DNA of 64,000 nucleotides from Sphingomonas sp. BK345 (GCF_014193845.1 NZ_JACHZX010000002.1:558001-622000); one strand, 5' to 3'; positions 16,212 to 25,670 are shown, numbered from the stretch's first letter. The notes: generated from the letters alone by a model not told the origin. A program made the numbers and translations.

Positions 16212-17669
16212 ATGCTGACCACGAACCCGTTCGACGATGACCATCTGCACGAGGAGTGCGGTATCTTCGGCGCCTCCGGCTCCGAGGGCGCCGCCGCGCT
16301 GGTGGCGCTGGGGCTGCACGCGCTGCAGCACCGCGGCCAGGAGGCCGCCGGCATCACCAGCTTCGACGGCCACGACTTCCACACGCACCGCGCGATGGGC
16401 CATGTCGCGGGCAATTTCGATCGCGACGACATCATCCGCGCGCTCGCGGGCGACGTCGCCTGCGGTCACGTGCGCTACTCGACCACGGGCGAGACCGCGC
16501 TGCGCAACGTCCAGCCGCTTTACGCCGAGCTCCAGTCCGGCGGCTTCGCGATCGCGCACAACGGCAACATTTCCAACGCGATGCGGCTGCGGCGTGAGCT
16601 GGTGCGGCGCGGCTCGATCTTCCAGTCGACCTCGGACACCGAGACGATCATCCACCTCGTCGCGACCAGCCAGTATCGCACCTTGCTCGACAAGTTCATC
16701 GACGCGCTCAAGCAGATCGAGGGCGCTTACTCGCTGATCGTGATGACGCCTGAGGGCATGATCGCGTGCCGCGATCCGCTCGGCATCCGCCCGCTGGTGA
16801 TGGGTCGCCTCGGCGACGCGGTGATCTTCGCCTCGGAGACGGTCGCGCTCGACGTGGTCGGCGCCGAGTTCGAGCGCTCGGTCGAGCCGGGCGAGCTGGT
16901 GATCGTGCAGAACGGGCAGGTGCGCTCGATCCGCCCCTTCGCCAAGCTGGCGGCGCGGCCCTGCATCTTCGAGTGGGTGTATTTCTCGCGCCCCGACTCG
17001 ATCGTCGACGATCACTCGATCTACTCGGTGCGCAAGGAGATCGGCGCGCAGCTCGCGATCGAATCACCGGTCGAGGCGGACCTCGTCATCCCGGTGCCCG
17101 ACTCGGGCGTGCCCGCCGCGATCGGGTATGCGCAGCAGTCGGGCATCCCGTTCGAGCTCGGCATCATCCGCTCGCACTATGTCGGGCGCACCTTCATCCA
17201 GCCGGGTGACAAGGTCCGTCACCTTGGCGTGAAGCTGAAGCACAACGCCAATCGCGCGCTGATCCAGGGCAAAAAGGTGGTGCTGATCGACGATTCGATC
17301 GTGCGCGGCACCACTAGCCTCAAGATCGTCCAGATGATGCGAGAGGCCGGCGCGGCCGAGGTGCATATGCGCATCGCCTCGCCGCCGACGCGGCACAGCT
17401 GCTTCTACGGCGTTGACACGCCCGAGCGCGCCAAGCTGCTCGCGGCCAAGCACGACCTCGGCGGGATGACCGACTTCATCCACGCCGACAGCCTGGCGTT
17501 TGTCTCGATTGACGGGCTCTACAAGGCGCTGGGCGAGAGCCACCGCGCCGATATTCGCCCGAAATATTGTGACGCCTGCTTCACCGGCGACTATCCCACC
17601 ACGCTGACCGACCATGACGAGAGCAGTTCGGTCGACCAGTTCGCGATTCTGGCCGAGCGGGTGAACTGA
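16212..17669 (+). CDS. purF: amidophosphoribosyltransferase
   Basis: 485 residues. First committed step of purine synthesis: PRPP plus glutamine to phosphoribosylamine. Seen: a 15-residue leader before Cys16 (EECGIFG), which must be removed to expose the N-terminal nucleophile; LQHRGQEAAGI; HVRYSTTG; the PRPP loop VVLIDDSIVRGTT; and Cys in RPCIFEW, HSCFYG and the CDAC pair, consistent with the Fe-S-containing Bacillus-type enzyme. ATG 16212 chosen; upstream codons of the open frame are repeat-derived. An SDR gene starts 6 bases after its stop. Confidence 0.94.
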   Translation: MLTTNPFDDDHLHEECGIFGASGSEGAAALVALGLHALQHRGQEAAGITSFDGHDFHTHRAMGHVAGNFDRDDIIRALAGDVACGHVRYSTTGETALRNVQPLYAELQSGGFAIAHNGNISNAMRLRRELVRRGSIFQSTSDTETIIHLVATSQYRTLLDKFIDALKQIEGAYSLIVMTPEGMIACRDPLGIRPLVMGRLGDAVIFASETVALDVVGAEFERSVEPGELVIVQNGQVRSIRPFAKLAARPCIFEWVYFSRPDSIVDDHSIYSVRKEIGAQLAIESPVEADLVIPVPDSGVPAAIGYAQQSGIPFELGIIRSHYVGRTFIQPGDKVRHLGVKLKHNANRALIQGKKVVLIDDSIVRGTTSLKIVQMMREAGAAEVHMRIASPPTRHSCFYGVDTPERAKLLAAKHDLGGMTDFIHADSLAFVSIDGLYKALGESHRADIRPKYCDACFTGDYPTTLTDHDESSSVDQFAILAERVN

Positions 17670-17674
17670 TCGTC

Positions 17675-18406
17675 GTGACGAAACCACTGACGGACAAGCT
17701 CGCGCTGGTCACCGGCGCGAGCCGCGGCATCGGCGCTGCCACCGCGATCGCGCTCGCCGCGGAGGGGGCGCATGTCGTCCTCACCGCGCGCACCGCCGCT
17801 GGGCTGGAGGAGGTCGAGCAGGCGATCTTCGACGCCGGGGGCTCGGCGACGATCGCGCCGCTCGACCTCGCGCAGAGCGACTCCATCGCGCGGCTCGCCA
17901 GCGCGATCGGCGAGCGATGGGAGGCGCTCGACGTGCTGGTGCTCAACGCCGCGATGCTGGGCTCGCTCGCCGCGGTGCCTGCGATCGACGCGAAGGAGTT
18001 GGCGCAGGTGCTGACGCTCAACGTCTCCGCGCAGGTGGCGATGATCCAGGCGTTCGACCCGATGCTGCGCCGCTCGGCGGGCGCGCGGGTGATCGGGGTG
18101 ACCTCGTCGGTGGCGCGCACGCCGCGCGCCTATTGGGGCGCGTATGGCGCGTCCAAGGCCGCGTTCGAGACGCTGCTCGAGGCCTATGGCGACGAGATGG
18201 CCGAGGTGAGCAGGGTACGCGTCGCCGTGCTGGACCCGGGCGCGACGCGGACCAAGATGCGCGCGCGCGCCTATCCGGGCGAGGACCCGGCGTCGGTCAG
18301 GCCGCCCGAGGCGGTCGCGGCGCGGATCGCGGCGCTGGCGATCGACGGGTTCGAGCCGAACCACCGCGAGGGAAGCCTGTCCACTCGTCTTCCGCGGACG
18401 GACTGA
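17675..18406 (+). CDS. SDR family NAD(P)-dependent oxidoreductase
   Basis: 243 residues. Seen: cofactor motif TGASRGIG (13-20), NAAM in place of NNAG, a Ser in VTSSVA, and the catalytic YGASK. The C-terminus DPGATRTKMRARA is typical of classical SDRs of the YciK type, but the substrate is not determined. GTG at 17675 is six bases after the purF stop, so it is probably co-transcribed with purF, although no pathway link is apparent. Confidence 0.88.
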   Translation: MTKPLTDKLALVTGASRGIGAATAIALAAEGAHVVLTARTAAGLEEVEQAIFDAGGSATIAPLDLAQSDSIARLASAIGERWEALDVLVLNAAMLGSLAAVPAIDAKELAQVLTLNVSAQVAMIQAFDPMLRRSAGARVIGVTSSVARTPRAYWGAYGASKAAFETLLEAYGDEMAEVSRVRVAVLDPGATRTKMRARAYPGEDPASVRPPEAVAARIAALAIDGFEPNHREGSLSTRLPRTD

Positions 18407-18580
18407 CCGGCCGCAGGCGCCTCCGTCACCCGGTAGGCGCCACGATTGATCCTGGAACGGCTCCAAATTCACGCGGGGGAAGAGGGTGAGTTTTCGACCT
18501 TGCGCTCGCCCCAGCGCGGATCGGCCGGCCAGGCCCACGCCCCGGTTGCACCGCGCCGCCGCGCGTGTAGACGCTGGGCC

Positions 18581-19030
18581 ATGGACCTCGACCCGGCCGC
18601 CGCGCTCAAGGCGCTCCAGAGCCGCAACTTCGGCGGGCACAGCGCGAGGCTGGGCATCCGCTACCACGATCGCGGACCCGACTGGGTCGAGCTCGCGCTG
18701 CCCTTCTCGCCGGACCTGATCGGCGACGAGGACAGCGGCGTGCTCGCCTCGGGGCCGATCATCGCGTTGATGGACGTGGCGACCAGCATCGCGGTTTGGC
18801 AGCGCATCGCCGCCTTCGCGCCGCACGCCACGCTCGACCTGCGCATCGACTATCTCCGCCCGGCGCGCCCCGGCCAGACCGTGATCGGGCGCGCCGAGTG
18901 CCTGCGCGTGGCGCGCTCGATCGCCTTCACCCGCGGCATCGCGCACGACGGCGATCTCGCCGACCCAGTGGCGCATGTCGCGGCCACCTTCATGGTGCCG
19001 AGCGGCACCTACCCAAAGGTGGCGCCGTGA
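18581..19030 (+). CDS. PaaI/YdiI-type hotdog thioesterase
   Basis: 149 residues. Seen: SGPIIALMDVATSIAVW matches the hotdog helix that carries the family's Asp, followed by HATLDLRIDYLRPARPGQ, a classic PaaI signature. It hydrolyses acyl- or aryl-CoA thioesters in the cytoplasm; substrate unknown. Start ATG 18581 is chosen over an open upstream extension with no family likeness. Its TGA overlaps the GTG start of a second thioesterase. Confidence 0.85.
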   Translation: MDLDPAAALKALQSRNFGGHSARLGIRYHDRGPDWVELALPFSPDLIGDEDSGVLASGPIIALMDVATSIAVWQRIAAFAPHATLDLRIDYLRPARPGQTVIGRAECLRVARSIAFTRGIAHDGDLADPVAHVAATFMVPSGTYPKVAP

Positions 19031-19410
19031 CTCTCCCGCCCTATGCCGAGCTGCTCGGCGCGACGCTCGAGTTCGGCGCCGACGGCGCGCCGCTGATCGT
19101 CATGCCGTTCGGCGAGGATGTCGTCGGACGACCGGGCTTCCTTCAGGGCGGCGCGATCTCGGGGCTGCTCGAGGTCGCCGCGATCGCCGCGCTGCGCCAC
19201 GCGCTGGCGGAGGAGGGCGGCGCGCGCGTCAAGCCGATCAACGTCACCGTCGACTTCATGCGCGGCGGGCGCGATCACGTCACCCGCGCGGCGGGCGCGA
19301 TCACGCGTCTGGGCACGCGCGTCGCCAACGTCGAGGCGGTGGCGTGGCAGGACGATCGTGCCCGCCCGATCGCGGCGGCGCGGATGAACTATCTGATCGA
19401 GCGCGACTAG
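19027..19410 (+). CDS. second PaaI-family thioesterase
   Basis: 127 residues. Seen: LQGGAISGLLEVAAIAALRHAL as the active-site helix region with Glu in the usual acidic position, then KPINVTVDFMRGG and a strand-rich tail. GTG 19027 overlaps the upstream thioesterase stop (GTGA). Two adjacent diverged thioesterase genes may encode a heteromer or act on different acyl-CoAs (inference). Confidence 0.85.
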   Translation: MTLPPYAELLGATLEFGADGAPLIVMPFGEDVVGRPGFLQGGAISGLLEVAAIAALRHALAEEGGARVKPINVTVDFMRGGRDHVTRAAGAITRLGTRVANVEAVAWQDDRARPIAAARMNYLIERD

Positions 19411-19417
19411 GCCCGCG

Positions 19418-20056
19418 ATGACCCCGCCGCTCGAGCCCGCGGTGCTGCTGCCGGCCTTCGCGCCCTATCTCGACGTCGCCGGGATAGCGGTGTTCGCCGC
19501 CTCGGGCGCGCTGGCGGCGGCGCGGCGCGCGCAGACGCCGGTGACGCTCGCCTTCTTCGCGCTGGTCACCGGCGTGGGCGGGGGCACGGTGCGCGACCTT
19601 CTGATCGGCGCGCCGGTGTTCTGGGTGCATGACGCGCGCGTCGCCGCGGTGTGCCTGGTGATGGCGGCGGTGATCTGGGCAACGCCCGAGCGCTGGTGGC
19701 GCGGCGCCGCGCTCGACTGGTTCGACGCGGTCGGGCTCGCCGCCTATGCGGTGTACGGCGCTGCCAAGGCGCTGGGCTATGGCGTGCCGCCGGTGCCCGC
19801 CGCACTGATGGGGGTGGTGACCGGCTGCGTCGGCGGCATCATCCGCGACGTGCTCGCGGGCGAGCCTTCGATCCTGATGCGTCCCGAGCTGTACGTCACC
19901 GCCGCGGCGCTGGCGGCGGGGCTGCACGTCGCACTGCGTCAGCTCGGCGTGCCGCCGCTGGTCGCGGCGAGCGTGTCGGCGAGTGCGGGCTTCGCGCTGC
20001 GCGCCGCCGCGATCCGCTGGAAGCTGGCGCTGCCCGCCTATGGGGAGCGGGACTGA
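19418..20056 (+). CDS. trimeric intracellular cation channel (TRIC/YicG, UPF0126) family membrane protein
   Basis: 212 residues, inner membrane. Seen: a duplicated three-helix module, each with a glycine-rich turn: ALVTGVGGGTVRDLLIG in the first half and VVTGCVGGIIRDVLAGE in the second. This GGG/GG-xx-RD pattern is diagnostic. Prokaryotic TRIC homologues conduct monovalent cations. It follows the thioesterase by 7 bases. Downstream is a 124-base convergent gap in which no clear terminator was found. Confidence 0.88.
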   Translation: MTPPLEPAVLLPAFAPYLDVAGIAVFAASGALAAARRAQTPVTLAFFALVTGVGGGTVRDLLIGAPVFWVHDARVAAVCLVMAAVIWATPERWWRGAALDWFDAVGLAAYAVYGAAKALGYGVPPVPAALMGVVTGCVGGIIRDVLAGEPSILMRPELYVTAAALAAGLHVALRQLGVPPLVAASVSASAGFALRAAAIRWKLALPAYGERD

Positions 20057-20180
20057 CCTGATCGCCGATGGATCAGCCGCGTATTCAGGTGCTCCAATTG
20101 ACGCGACGGACAATCAATCGCCAGCCGTCCCGCGCTCACCTGCCCCGCGCGATACGAAACAGGCTTGAGGGCGGCGACGC

Positions 20181-20567
20181 TCAATAGTCCAGCGGGTAGA
20201 GTGCCGCGGCGATCTGGCGCTCCTCGGCGCGCAGCACGCCCCAGGCGCGCGCGGCGGCGCGGCTGTCCATCGCCTCGATCCCGATCCCGCGGGCGTCCAG
20301 CGCCACGGCCAGCGCCTTGGGGGCGCGGCGGAGCGCATCGCCCGTGCCGAGCAGTAGGAACTCGATCGGGCCGTCCAGCAGCGGCGCCAGCGCGATCTCG
20401 TCGAGCGCTTCCAAGGCCGGTGGCGACCAATTGTCGGCGCGCGTCGCGGTGAGCAGCAGCGCGGGGTAGACTCCCATCGTCCCATCGGGTGCGTCGACCC
20501 GGTAGCCGCCCGCACCGAAGCCGCGAACCAGCGGCCCCGGCGCCGGCCGCTCCCGGTCCATCCGCAT
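20181..20567 (-). CDS. Mth938-like (DUF498/NDUFAF3-type) protein
   Basis: 128 residues. Seen: LVRGFGAGGYRV, then LLLTATRADNWSP and EFLLLGTGDALRRAPKALAVAL, the conserved core of the Mth938 family, whose mitochondrial member NDUFAF3 assists complex I assembly. Its ATG overlaps the secF stop by one base (TGATG), so it is coupled to the Sec genes. Function in bacteria is not settled; membrane-complex biogenesis is a reasonable inference from context. Confidence 0.85.
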   Translation of the reverse strand: MRMDRERPAPGPLVRGFGAGGYRVDAPDGTMGVYPALLLTATRADNWSPPALEALDEIALAPLLDGPIEFLLLGTGDALRRAPKALAVALDARGIGIEAMDSRAAARAWGVLRAEERQIAAALYPLDY

Positions 20568-21538
20568 CAGCTGCGCGGTCCGACGCGCTCGGCATTCTCC
20601 ATGCCGCCGCGCTTCGGCGTGGCGCCGCCCTCGGGTTCTGCGCGCAGGCCGAGCGAGATCAGCAGCGACGACGAGACGTAGATCGACGAATAGGTGCCGA
20701 CCACGATGCCCAGGATCATCGCCGCGGTGAAGCCGCGCAGCACGTGGCCGCCGAGGAAGAGCAGCGCCAGCAGCGCCAGCAGGATCGTCACCGAGGTCAT
20801 CACCGTGCGGGGCAGCGTCTCGTTCACCGACAAGTTGATGATCTCGCGCATGTCCATCTTGCGATAGCGGCGCATGTTCTCGCGGATGCGATCGTCGATC
20901 ACGATCTTGTCGTTGATCGAATAGCCGATGATCGTCAGCACCGCGGCAACGATGTTGAGATCGAACTCGAACCGCGTAATTGCGAAGAAGCCGAGCGTCA
21001 TCAGCAGGTCGTGGACGATCGCGACGATCGTCGAGACGCCGAACTGCCACTCGAAGCGGAAGATCGCGAACAAACCGATGCCGAGGATCGCCAGCACCAC
21101 CGCGAGCACGCCGTTGCGGATCAGCTCGTCCGACACCTTGCCCGACACGGTCGAGTAGCGGAGGAAGGTGCTGCCCGGGAATTTGGCGGCGAGCGCGCCC
21201 TCCACCTTGCGCACCGCGGCGTTGGTGGCGCCCTCGTCGCCGCCCTTCTGCACGGGCAGGCGGATCGTCAGCGTCTTGCCGTCGCCGATCGGCTGGATGT
21301 TGGCCTCGCCGAGCCCCTGCGAATCGACCGTGGCGCGCACCGCCTCGATCGCGGGCGGCTGCGCGAACTTCTCCTCGATCATCAGGCCGCCCTCGAAGTC
21401 GACGCCGAAGTTGAGGCCCTTGTAGACGGTGAGGCCGACCGCGAGCACGCTGAGCAGCAGCGTCAGCGCGAAGGCGACGCCGCGCAGCCGGACGAAGTCG
21501 ATGTTGGTGTCGTCGGGGACGAGCTTGAGCAGTTTCAT
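20567..21538 (-). CDS. secF: protein translocase subunit SecF
   Basis: 323 residues, six predicted membrane segments. Seen: GLNFGVDFEGGLMIE near residues 35-50, a periplasmic domain, and the VVAIVHDLLMTLGFFAITRFEF block with the SINDKIVIDDRIREN motif between later helices. It forms the RND-like SecDF complex that uses proton motive force to pull exported proteins. It lies 73 bases after secD. The C-terminal tail (AEPEGGATPKRGGMENAERV) is hydrophilic. Confidence 0.95.
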   Translation of the reverse strand: MKLLKLVPDDTNIDFVRLRGVAFALTLLLSVLAVGLTVYKGLNFGVDFEGGLMIEEKFAQPPAIEAVRATVDSQGLGEANIQPIGDGKTLTIRLPVQKGGDEGATNAAVRKVEGALAAKFPGSTFLRYSTVSGKVSDELIRNGVLAVVLAILGIGLFAIFRFEWQFGVSTIVAIVHDLLMTLGFFAITRFEFDLNIVAAVLTIIGYSINDKIVIDDRIRENMRRYRKMDMREIINLSVNETLPRTVMTSVTILLALLALLFLGGHVLRGFTAAMILGIVVGTYSSIYVSSSLLISLGLRAEPEGGATPKRGGMENAERVGPRS

Positions 21539-21611
21539 AGTACCTCGTCACCGCGGAGAGCGGGTGCCGTGCGAAGGATCATCGTGAGCCCGCGGGCGAG
21601 CGTCGCCGCCC

Positions 21612-23213
21612 TCATATGTTGATCGTCTTGGGCTTGTTGCGACGCAGCCAGCCGGCGACGAGCATGCGCGTGAAGGTCACCGCGGTGAACACGCTGGTGG
21701 CGATGCCGATCAGCAGCACCACCGCGAAGCCCTTCACCGGGCCGGAGCCCAGCAGGAACATGATGATGCCGGAGATGGCGTGGGTCACGTTTGCCTCGAA
21801 GATCGTGCGGCTCGCCTCCTTGTAGCCTAGCTCGACCGCCTGGACGACCCCGCGCCCGCGGTGGCGCTCCTCGCGGATGCGCTCGTTGATCAGCACGTTG
21901 GCGTCCACCGCGGTACCGATCGTCAGCACGAAGCCGGCGATGCCGGGCAGTGTCAGCGTGCCGCCGATCAGCGCGAGCACGCCGAGGATGACGAACACGT
22001 TGATGACGACGGCGAGGTTCGCGTAGAATCCGAAGCGGCCGTAGGTGACGAGCATGAACGCCACCACCAGTGCCACCGCCACCGCGGAGGCGAGAATGCC
22101 GGCGCGGATCGAATCGGCGCCGAGATCGGGGCCAACGGTCGATTCCTCCACCACCTTGAGGTCGACCGCGAGCTTGCCCGAGCGCAGCGCGATCGCGAGC
22201 TGGTTGGCGCTGTCGACGGTGAAGCCGCCGCTGATCGAGGCGCGGCCGCCGAGGATCGGCTCGTTGATGTTGGGTGCCGAGATCACCTGATTGTCGATCA
22301 CGATCGCGAACGGCCGGCCGACATTCTCCTTGGTCGCCTGCGCGAAGCGGCGACCGCCCTGGCTGTCGAAGGTGATCGCCACCTGTGGCGCGTTGGTCTC
22401 CGGCGCGAACTCCTGGCGCGCGTCGCTCAGCATGTCGCCGGTGATGATCGCCTGGCGCTTGACCGCGATCAGCGGGATACCGCCAGGGTTGCCGGGGTAG
22501 GGCAGGATCTGGTCGCCCGCGGGTGCCTCCCCCTTGGCGAGCGCCTGCGGGTCGGCGTTGATGTCGACCAGCTTGAACTCGAGCTTGGCGGTCTTGCCGA
22601 CCAGCGCCTTGAGCTGCTGCGGATCCTGCAGGCCGGGGACCTGGACGACGATGCGGTTGGTGCCCTGGCCGATGATCGTCGGCTCGCGCGTGCCGAGCGC
22701 GTCGATGCGCTTGCGCACCACCTCGACCGTGTCGCTCATCGCGGTCTTGATCGCCTGGTCGAGCCCCGCCTTCGTCGGCGTCAGGACGAAGCGGCTGGTG
22801 TCGACGACCTGGATGTCCCACTGGCGCTGGCCCGTCATGCCGGCGCCGGTGCCGGTGATCTGGAGCAGCCGCTCGCGCGCGGCATCTACCTGGCTGGGAT
22901 CGCGCAGCAGGAAGGAGAGCTGGCCGTTGCGGCTCGATATCTCGCCGATGTCGATGCGCGGGGTCTGTCGCCGCATCTCGGTCTGCACCTGCTCGCGCAT
23001 CGCCTCGACCCGCGCCGCGGCCAGGCCGTTGGTGTCGGCCTCCAGCAGCAGGTAGCTGCCGCCGGCGAGGTCGAGCCCGAGGTTGATCTGCGGCGGCGCG
23101 AAGCCGAGCCCCTGGGTGACGCGATCGGGCAGGAAGCTGGGGATCGAGAGCGACGCCAGCACCGCCAGCACGAGCCAGATGGCGGTCACTTTCCAGCGGG
23201 GAAAGTCCAGCAT
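21612..23213 (-). CDS. secD: protein translocase subunit SecD
   Basis: 533 residues. Seen: N-terminal helix, GLDLAGGSYLLLEADT (the D1 motif), a large periplasmic domain containing NRIVVQVPGLQDPQQLK, then FVLTIGTAVDANVLINERIREE in the transmembrane part. Length and motif order are normal. It begins one base after yajC ends, so yajC-secD-secF and the Mth938-like gene form one operon. Confidence 0.95.
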   Translation of the reverse strand: MLDFPRWKVTAIWLVLAVLASLSIPSFLPDRVTQGLGFAPPQINLGLDLAGGSYLLLEADTNGLAAARVEAMREQVQTEMRRQTPRIDIGEISSRNGQLSFLLRDPSQVDAARERLLQITGTGAGMTGQRQWDIQVVDTSRFVLTPTKAGLDQAIKTAMSDTVEVVRKRIDALGTREPTIIGQGTNRIVVQVPGLQDPQQLKALVGKTAKLEFKLVDINADPQALAKGEAPAGDQILPYPGNPGGIPLIAVKRQAIITGDMLSDARQEFAPETNAPQVAITFDSQGGRRFAQATKENVGRPFAIVIDNQVISAPNINEPILGGRASISGGFTVDSANQLAIALRSGKLAVDLKVVEESTVGPDLGADSIRAGILASAVAVALVVAFMLVTYGRFGFYANLAVVINVFVILGVLALIGGTLTLPGIAGFVLTIGTAVDANVLINERIREERHRGRGVVQAVELGYKEASRTIFEANVTHAISGIIMFLLGSGPVKGFAVVLLIGIATSVFTAVTFTRMLVAGWLRRNKPKTINI

Positions 23214-23214
23214 C

Positions 23215-23553
23215 TCAGTCGTTCGCCGGCTTGCCGCCGAGCGGCGTCACCTCCGCCAGCGTCGCCTTGACGACGCGGACGCGGGTGTTGGGCGCGATCT
23301 CGACCTCGACGAAGCCCTCCTCCACCTTGGTGACGCGGCCGACCAGGCCGCCCGCGGTGACGACCGAATCGCCCTTCTTGACCGCGGCGATCGCGTTCTG
23401 GAGCGACTTCATGCGGCTCTGCTGCGGCCGGATCATCAGAAAATAGAAGACGACGAACACCAGCAGGAGCGGCGCCAGGCTGATGAAGCCGGCGAGGCCG
23501 CCGCCCTGGGCGGCGCCACCGGCCGTCTGCGCGTAAGCGGGAGGAATGAGCAT
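23215..23553 (-). CDS. yajC: preprotein translocase accessory subunit YajC
   Basis: 112 residues. Seen: an N-terminal segment (LIPPAYAQTAGG) then one hydrophobic helix, LLLVFVVFYFLMIRPQQSR, with the signature FLMIRPQQ, and a cytoplasmic YajC domain with VTAGGLVGRVTKVEEGFVEVEI. Single-span inner membrane protein associated with SecDF. Divergent from the tRNA-Pro gene. Confidence 0.95.
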   Translation of the reverse strand: MLIPPAYAQTAGGAAQGGGLAGFISLAPLLLVFVVFYFLMIRPQQSRMKSLQNAIAAVKKGDSVVTAGGLVGRVTKVEEGFVEVEIAPNTRVRVVKATLAEVTPLGGKPAND

Positions 23554-23693
23554 CGGATTCCGTGCATGACATTGGGGCGGCCGAAACCCGGCCGCACGAA
23601 GCCGCTGCCGCTATCATCGCCGGGGCGTGCGCGCAACAGACGCTCGCCCCGCCACGGTGCATGCGCCGTCCGCCGCGGACCGCGCCTAGCCGC

Positions 23694-23722
23694 TTGCAAT
23701 GGCCGGCGACCGCGCGTAGAGG
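23694..23722 (+). promoter_or_regulatory. putative promoter of the tRNA-Pro gene
   Basis: TTGCAA (23694-23699), a 17-base spacer and TAGAGG (23717-23722) lie 13 bases before the mature tRNA 5' end. Confidence 0.4.
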
Positions 23723-23734
23723 CGCCCCCTCGGT

Positions 23735-23811
23735 CGGGGCGTAGCGCAGCCTGGTAGCGCATCACACTGGGGGTGTGGGGGTCGCAGGTTCGAATCCTGT
23801 CGCCCCGACCA
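23735..23811 (+). tRNA. tRNA-Pro, anticodon GGG
   Basis: 77 bases with encoded CCA. Acceptor stem CGGGGCG (23735-23741) pairs CGCCCCG (23801-23807). D stem GCGC/GCGC; anticodon stem TCACA/TGTGG around loop CTGGGGG with GGG at 23769-23771; T arm with TTCGAAT. All arms fold. It reads CCC and CCU proline codons. Confidence 0.97.
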
Positions 23812-23917
23812 ATTTCGGACAGAGCGGATCGGCGGCAGCGGACGAGACGGCGTTCGCGGCGCCGCCGAGCGTCAGACCGCACTTTCCATCGATGCACGGC
23901 GGTGTCACGGCGGGCGC

Positions 23918-24262
23918 ATGATCACGCTCTACGGCATTCCTAATTGCGACACGGTGAAGAAGGCGCGGCAATGGCTCGCCGACCACCAGGTCGCTCATAC
24001 CTTCCACGACTTCCGCAAGGACGGGCTCGATCCCGCGCTGCTCGATTCCTGGATCGACCGGCTCGGCTGGGAGCCGCTGCTCAATCGCGCCGGCACCACC
24101 TTCCGCAAGCTGCCCGAGCCGGATCGCGCCGGGCTCGACCGGGCGCGCGCGAGCGCGCTGATGCTGGCGCAGCCCGCGATGATCAAGCGGCCGGTGCTGG
24201 TCCATGGCGGCGGCGTGGAGCTCGGCTTCAAGCCCGAGCGCTACGCCGCGCTGTTCGGCTGA
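23918..24262 (+). CDS. Spx/MgsR/YffB-type ArsC-family protein
   Basis: 114 residues. Seen: YGIPNCDTVKKARQWL with a single Cys10 in the thioredoxin-like loop, HDFRKDGLD, and MLAQPAMIKRPVLVHGG. This is the YffB/ArsC-like branch of unknown substrate; it lacks the CxxxxR-type arsenate site of true ArsC and is better not called arsenate reductase. It starts about 107 bases after the tRNA and is followed closely by a membrane protein. Confidence 0.87.
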   Translation: MITLYGIPNCDTVKKARQWLADHQVAHTFHDFRKDGLDPALLDSWIDRLGWEPLLNRAGTTFRKLPEPDRAGLDRARASALMLAQPAMIKRPVLVHGGGVELGFKPERYAALFG

Positions 24263-24267
24263 GCCGC

Positions 24268-24681
24268 GTGCGCGCGCCGCGCTGGTACCGGCTGCTCGTC
24301 GGCGTGCTGCTGCTCTGGTCGGCCCTCTCCGCCTATGCCTGCGTCACCCAGCTCATGGCGGGCGCGGGCGGGGCGGCCGATCCGATGGACCGCGCGCTGC
24401 TCGCCGCGCTGCCGGGCTGGTACTGGCTCGACTATGCGGTGGCGAGCTTCGGGCTGCTCGTCGGCGCGCTCGCGATGGTGGTGCGCCGACGCATCGCGGT
24501 GCCCGCGCTCACGGTGTCGCTGGTGGCGGCGCTGATCCAGTTCGGCTGGCTGTTCGCGATGACCGACCTGCTCGCGCGGCGCGGGGCGGGGACGCTCTTC
24601 TTCCCGCTGCTGATCCTGCTGGTCGGCGCGGTCGCGCTCCAGCTCGCGCATCTCGCCGCGCGGCGCGGCTGGATCGGGTGA
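24268..24681 (+). CDS. small membrane protein of unknown function
   Basis: 137 residues. Seen: four hydrophobic segments (about 8-28, 53-71, 75-97 and 105-128) with few charged residues between; no catalytic motif noticed. GTG 24268 lies six bases after the Spx-like gene stop, matching the frame of the membrane segments. Similar short four-helix proteins are sometimes called sugar transporter in databases, but nothing here supports transport specifically. Confidence 0.75.
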   Translation: MRAPRWYRLLVGVLLLWSALSAYACVTQLMAGAGGAADPMDRALLAALPGWYWLDYAVASFGLLVGALAMVVRRRIAVPALTVSLVAALIQFGWLFAMTDLLARRGAGTLFFPLLILLVGAVALQLAHLAARRGWIG

Positions 24682-24703
24682 GCGCGCCGGAGTAGCAGGG
24701 CGC

Positions 24704-25582
24704 ATGTCCACCACCTTCACGATCGACTCCGCCACCAGCCGCGCCACGCCGGTCGCCGCGCCGATGAAGCGGCTCACCGTCCCCGCGATCCGCCAGCGCA
24801 AGGCCGCGATCGCGGCGGGCAAGGGCGAGCCGCTGGTGATGCTCACCGCTTATACCGTACGCATGGCGCAGCTGATGGACCCGCAGTGCGACATGCTGCT
24901 GGTCGGCGACAGCCTGGGGCAGGTGATCTACGGTCTTCCCTCCACCGTTCCCGTCACGCTCGAGATGATGGCAGCGCATGCTGCCGCGGTGGTGCGCGGC
25001 AGCTACCATGCGCTGGTCGTCGTCGACATGCCGTTCGGCAGCTACGAGGCGTCGCCGCAGCAGGCGTTCGAGAGCGCGGCGCGGCTGCTCAAGGAGAGCG
25101 GCGCGGCGGCGGTGAAGCTGGAGGGCGGCAGCGCGATGGCGCCCACGGTCGCCTTCCTCGCCGAGCGCGGTATCCCCGTGATGGGCCATGTCGGACTCAC
25201 CCCGCAGGCAGTCAACGCGCTGGGCGGCTATGGCGCGCGCGGGCGCAGCGCCGCCGAGGCCGCCAAGATCGTCGGCGACGCGCGCGCGGTCGCCGAGGCC
25301 GGCGCGTTCGCCGTGGTGATCGAGGGCGTGGTCGAGCCGATCGCAGTCGAGATCACGAACAGCGTCGCGGTGCCGACGATCGGTATCGGCGCCTCCGCCG
25401 CGTGCGACGGCCAGGTGCTCGTCGCCGAGGACATGCTCGGGCTGTTCGAGCGGACACCGCGCTTCGTCAAGCGCTACGGCGACATGGCGGGCTATGTCGC
25501 CGAGCGAGTCACCGCCTTCGCCGACGAGGTGCGCGCGCGCGCCTTCCCCGGCGCGGACCAAGTCTACGCGCCCAAGGAGTGA
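24704..25582 (+). CDS. panB: 3-methyl-2-oxobutanoate hydroxymethyltransferase (ketopantoate hydroxymethyltransferase)
   Basis: 292 residues. It adds a hydroxymethyl group from methylene-THF to 2-oxoisovalerate in pantothenate/CoA synthesis. Seen: [13 protein letters not shown] (normally YDYxxA, slightly variant), [22 protein letters not shown] with metal-ligand Asp, [15 protein letters not shown], and [15 protein letters not shown]. The first 25 residues are a variable extension; ATG 24767 (MKRLTV) is an alternative start. A YfgM-like gene follows after 88 bases. Confidence 0.94.
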   Translation: MSTTFTIDSATSRATPVAAPMKRLTVPAIRQRKAAIAAGKGEPLVMLTAYTVRMAQLMDPQCDMLLVGDSLGQVIYGLPSTVPVTLEMMAAHAAAVVRGSYHALVVVDMPFGSYEASPQQAFESAARLLKESGAAAVKLEGGSAMAPTVAFLAERGIPVMGHVGLTPQAVNALGGYGARGRSAAEAAKIVGDARAVAEAGAFAVVIEGVVEPIAVEITNSVAVPTIGIGASAACDGQVLVAEDMLGLFERTPRFVKRYGDMAGYVAERVTAFADEVRARAFPGADQVYAPKE

Positions 25583-25670
25583 ACCGGGACGCGGCCGGGC
25601 GTTGCCGCTCTTTCCTCGCGCCGACCGAGTCGCTACAGCGCGGCGGTTCCCCTTCAGCCCGGAGTGATCG

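Noticed and set aside
23918-24262. Calling the ArsC-like gene an arsenate reductase.
   Set aside because: It has the Spx/YffB-like single Cys loop without the arsenate-site Arg; the better candidate is at 38213-38551.
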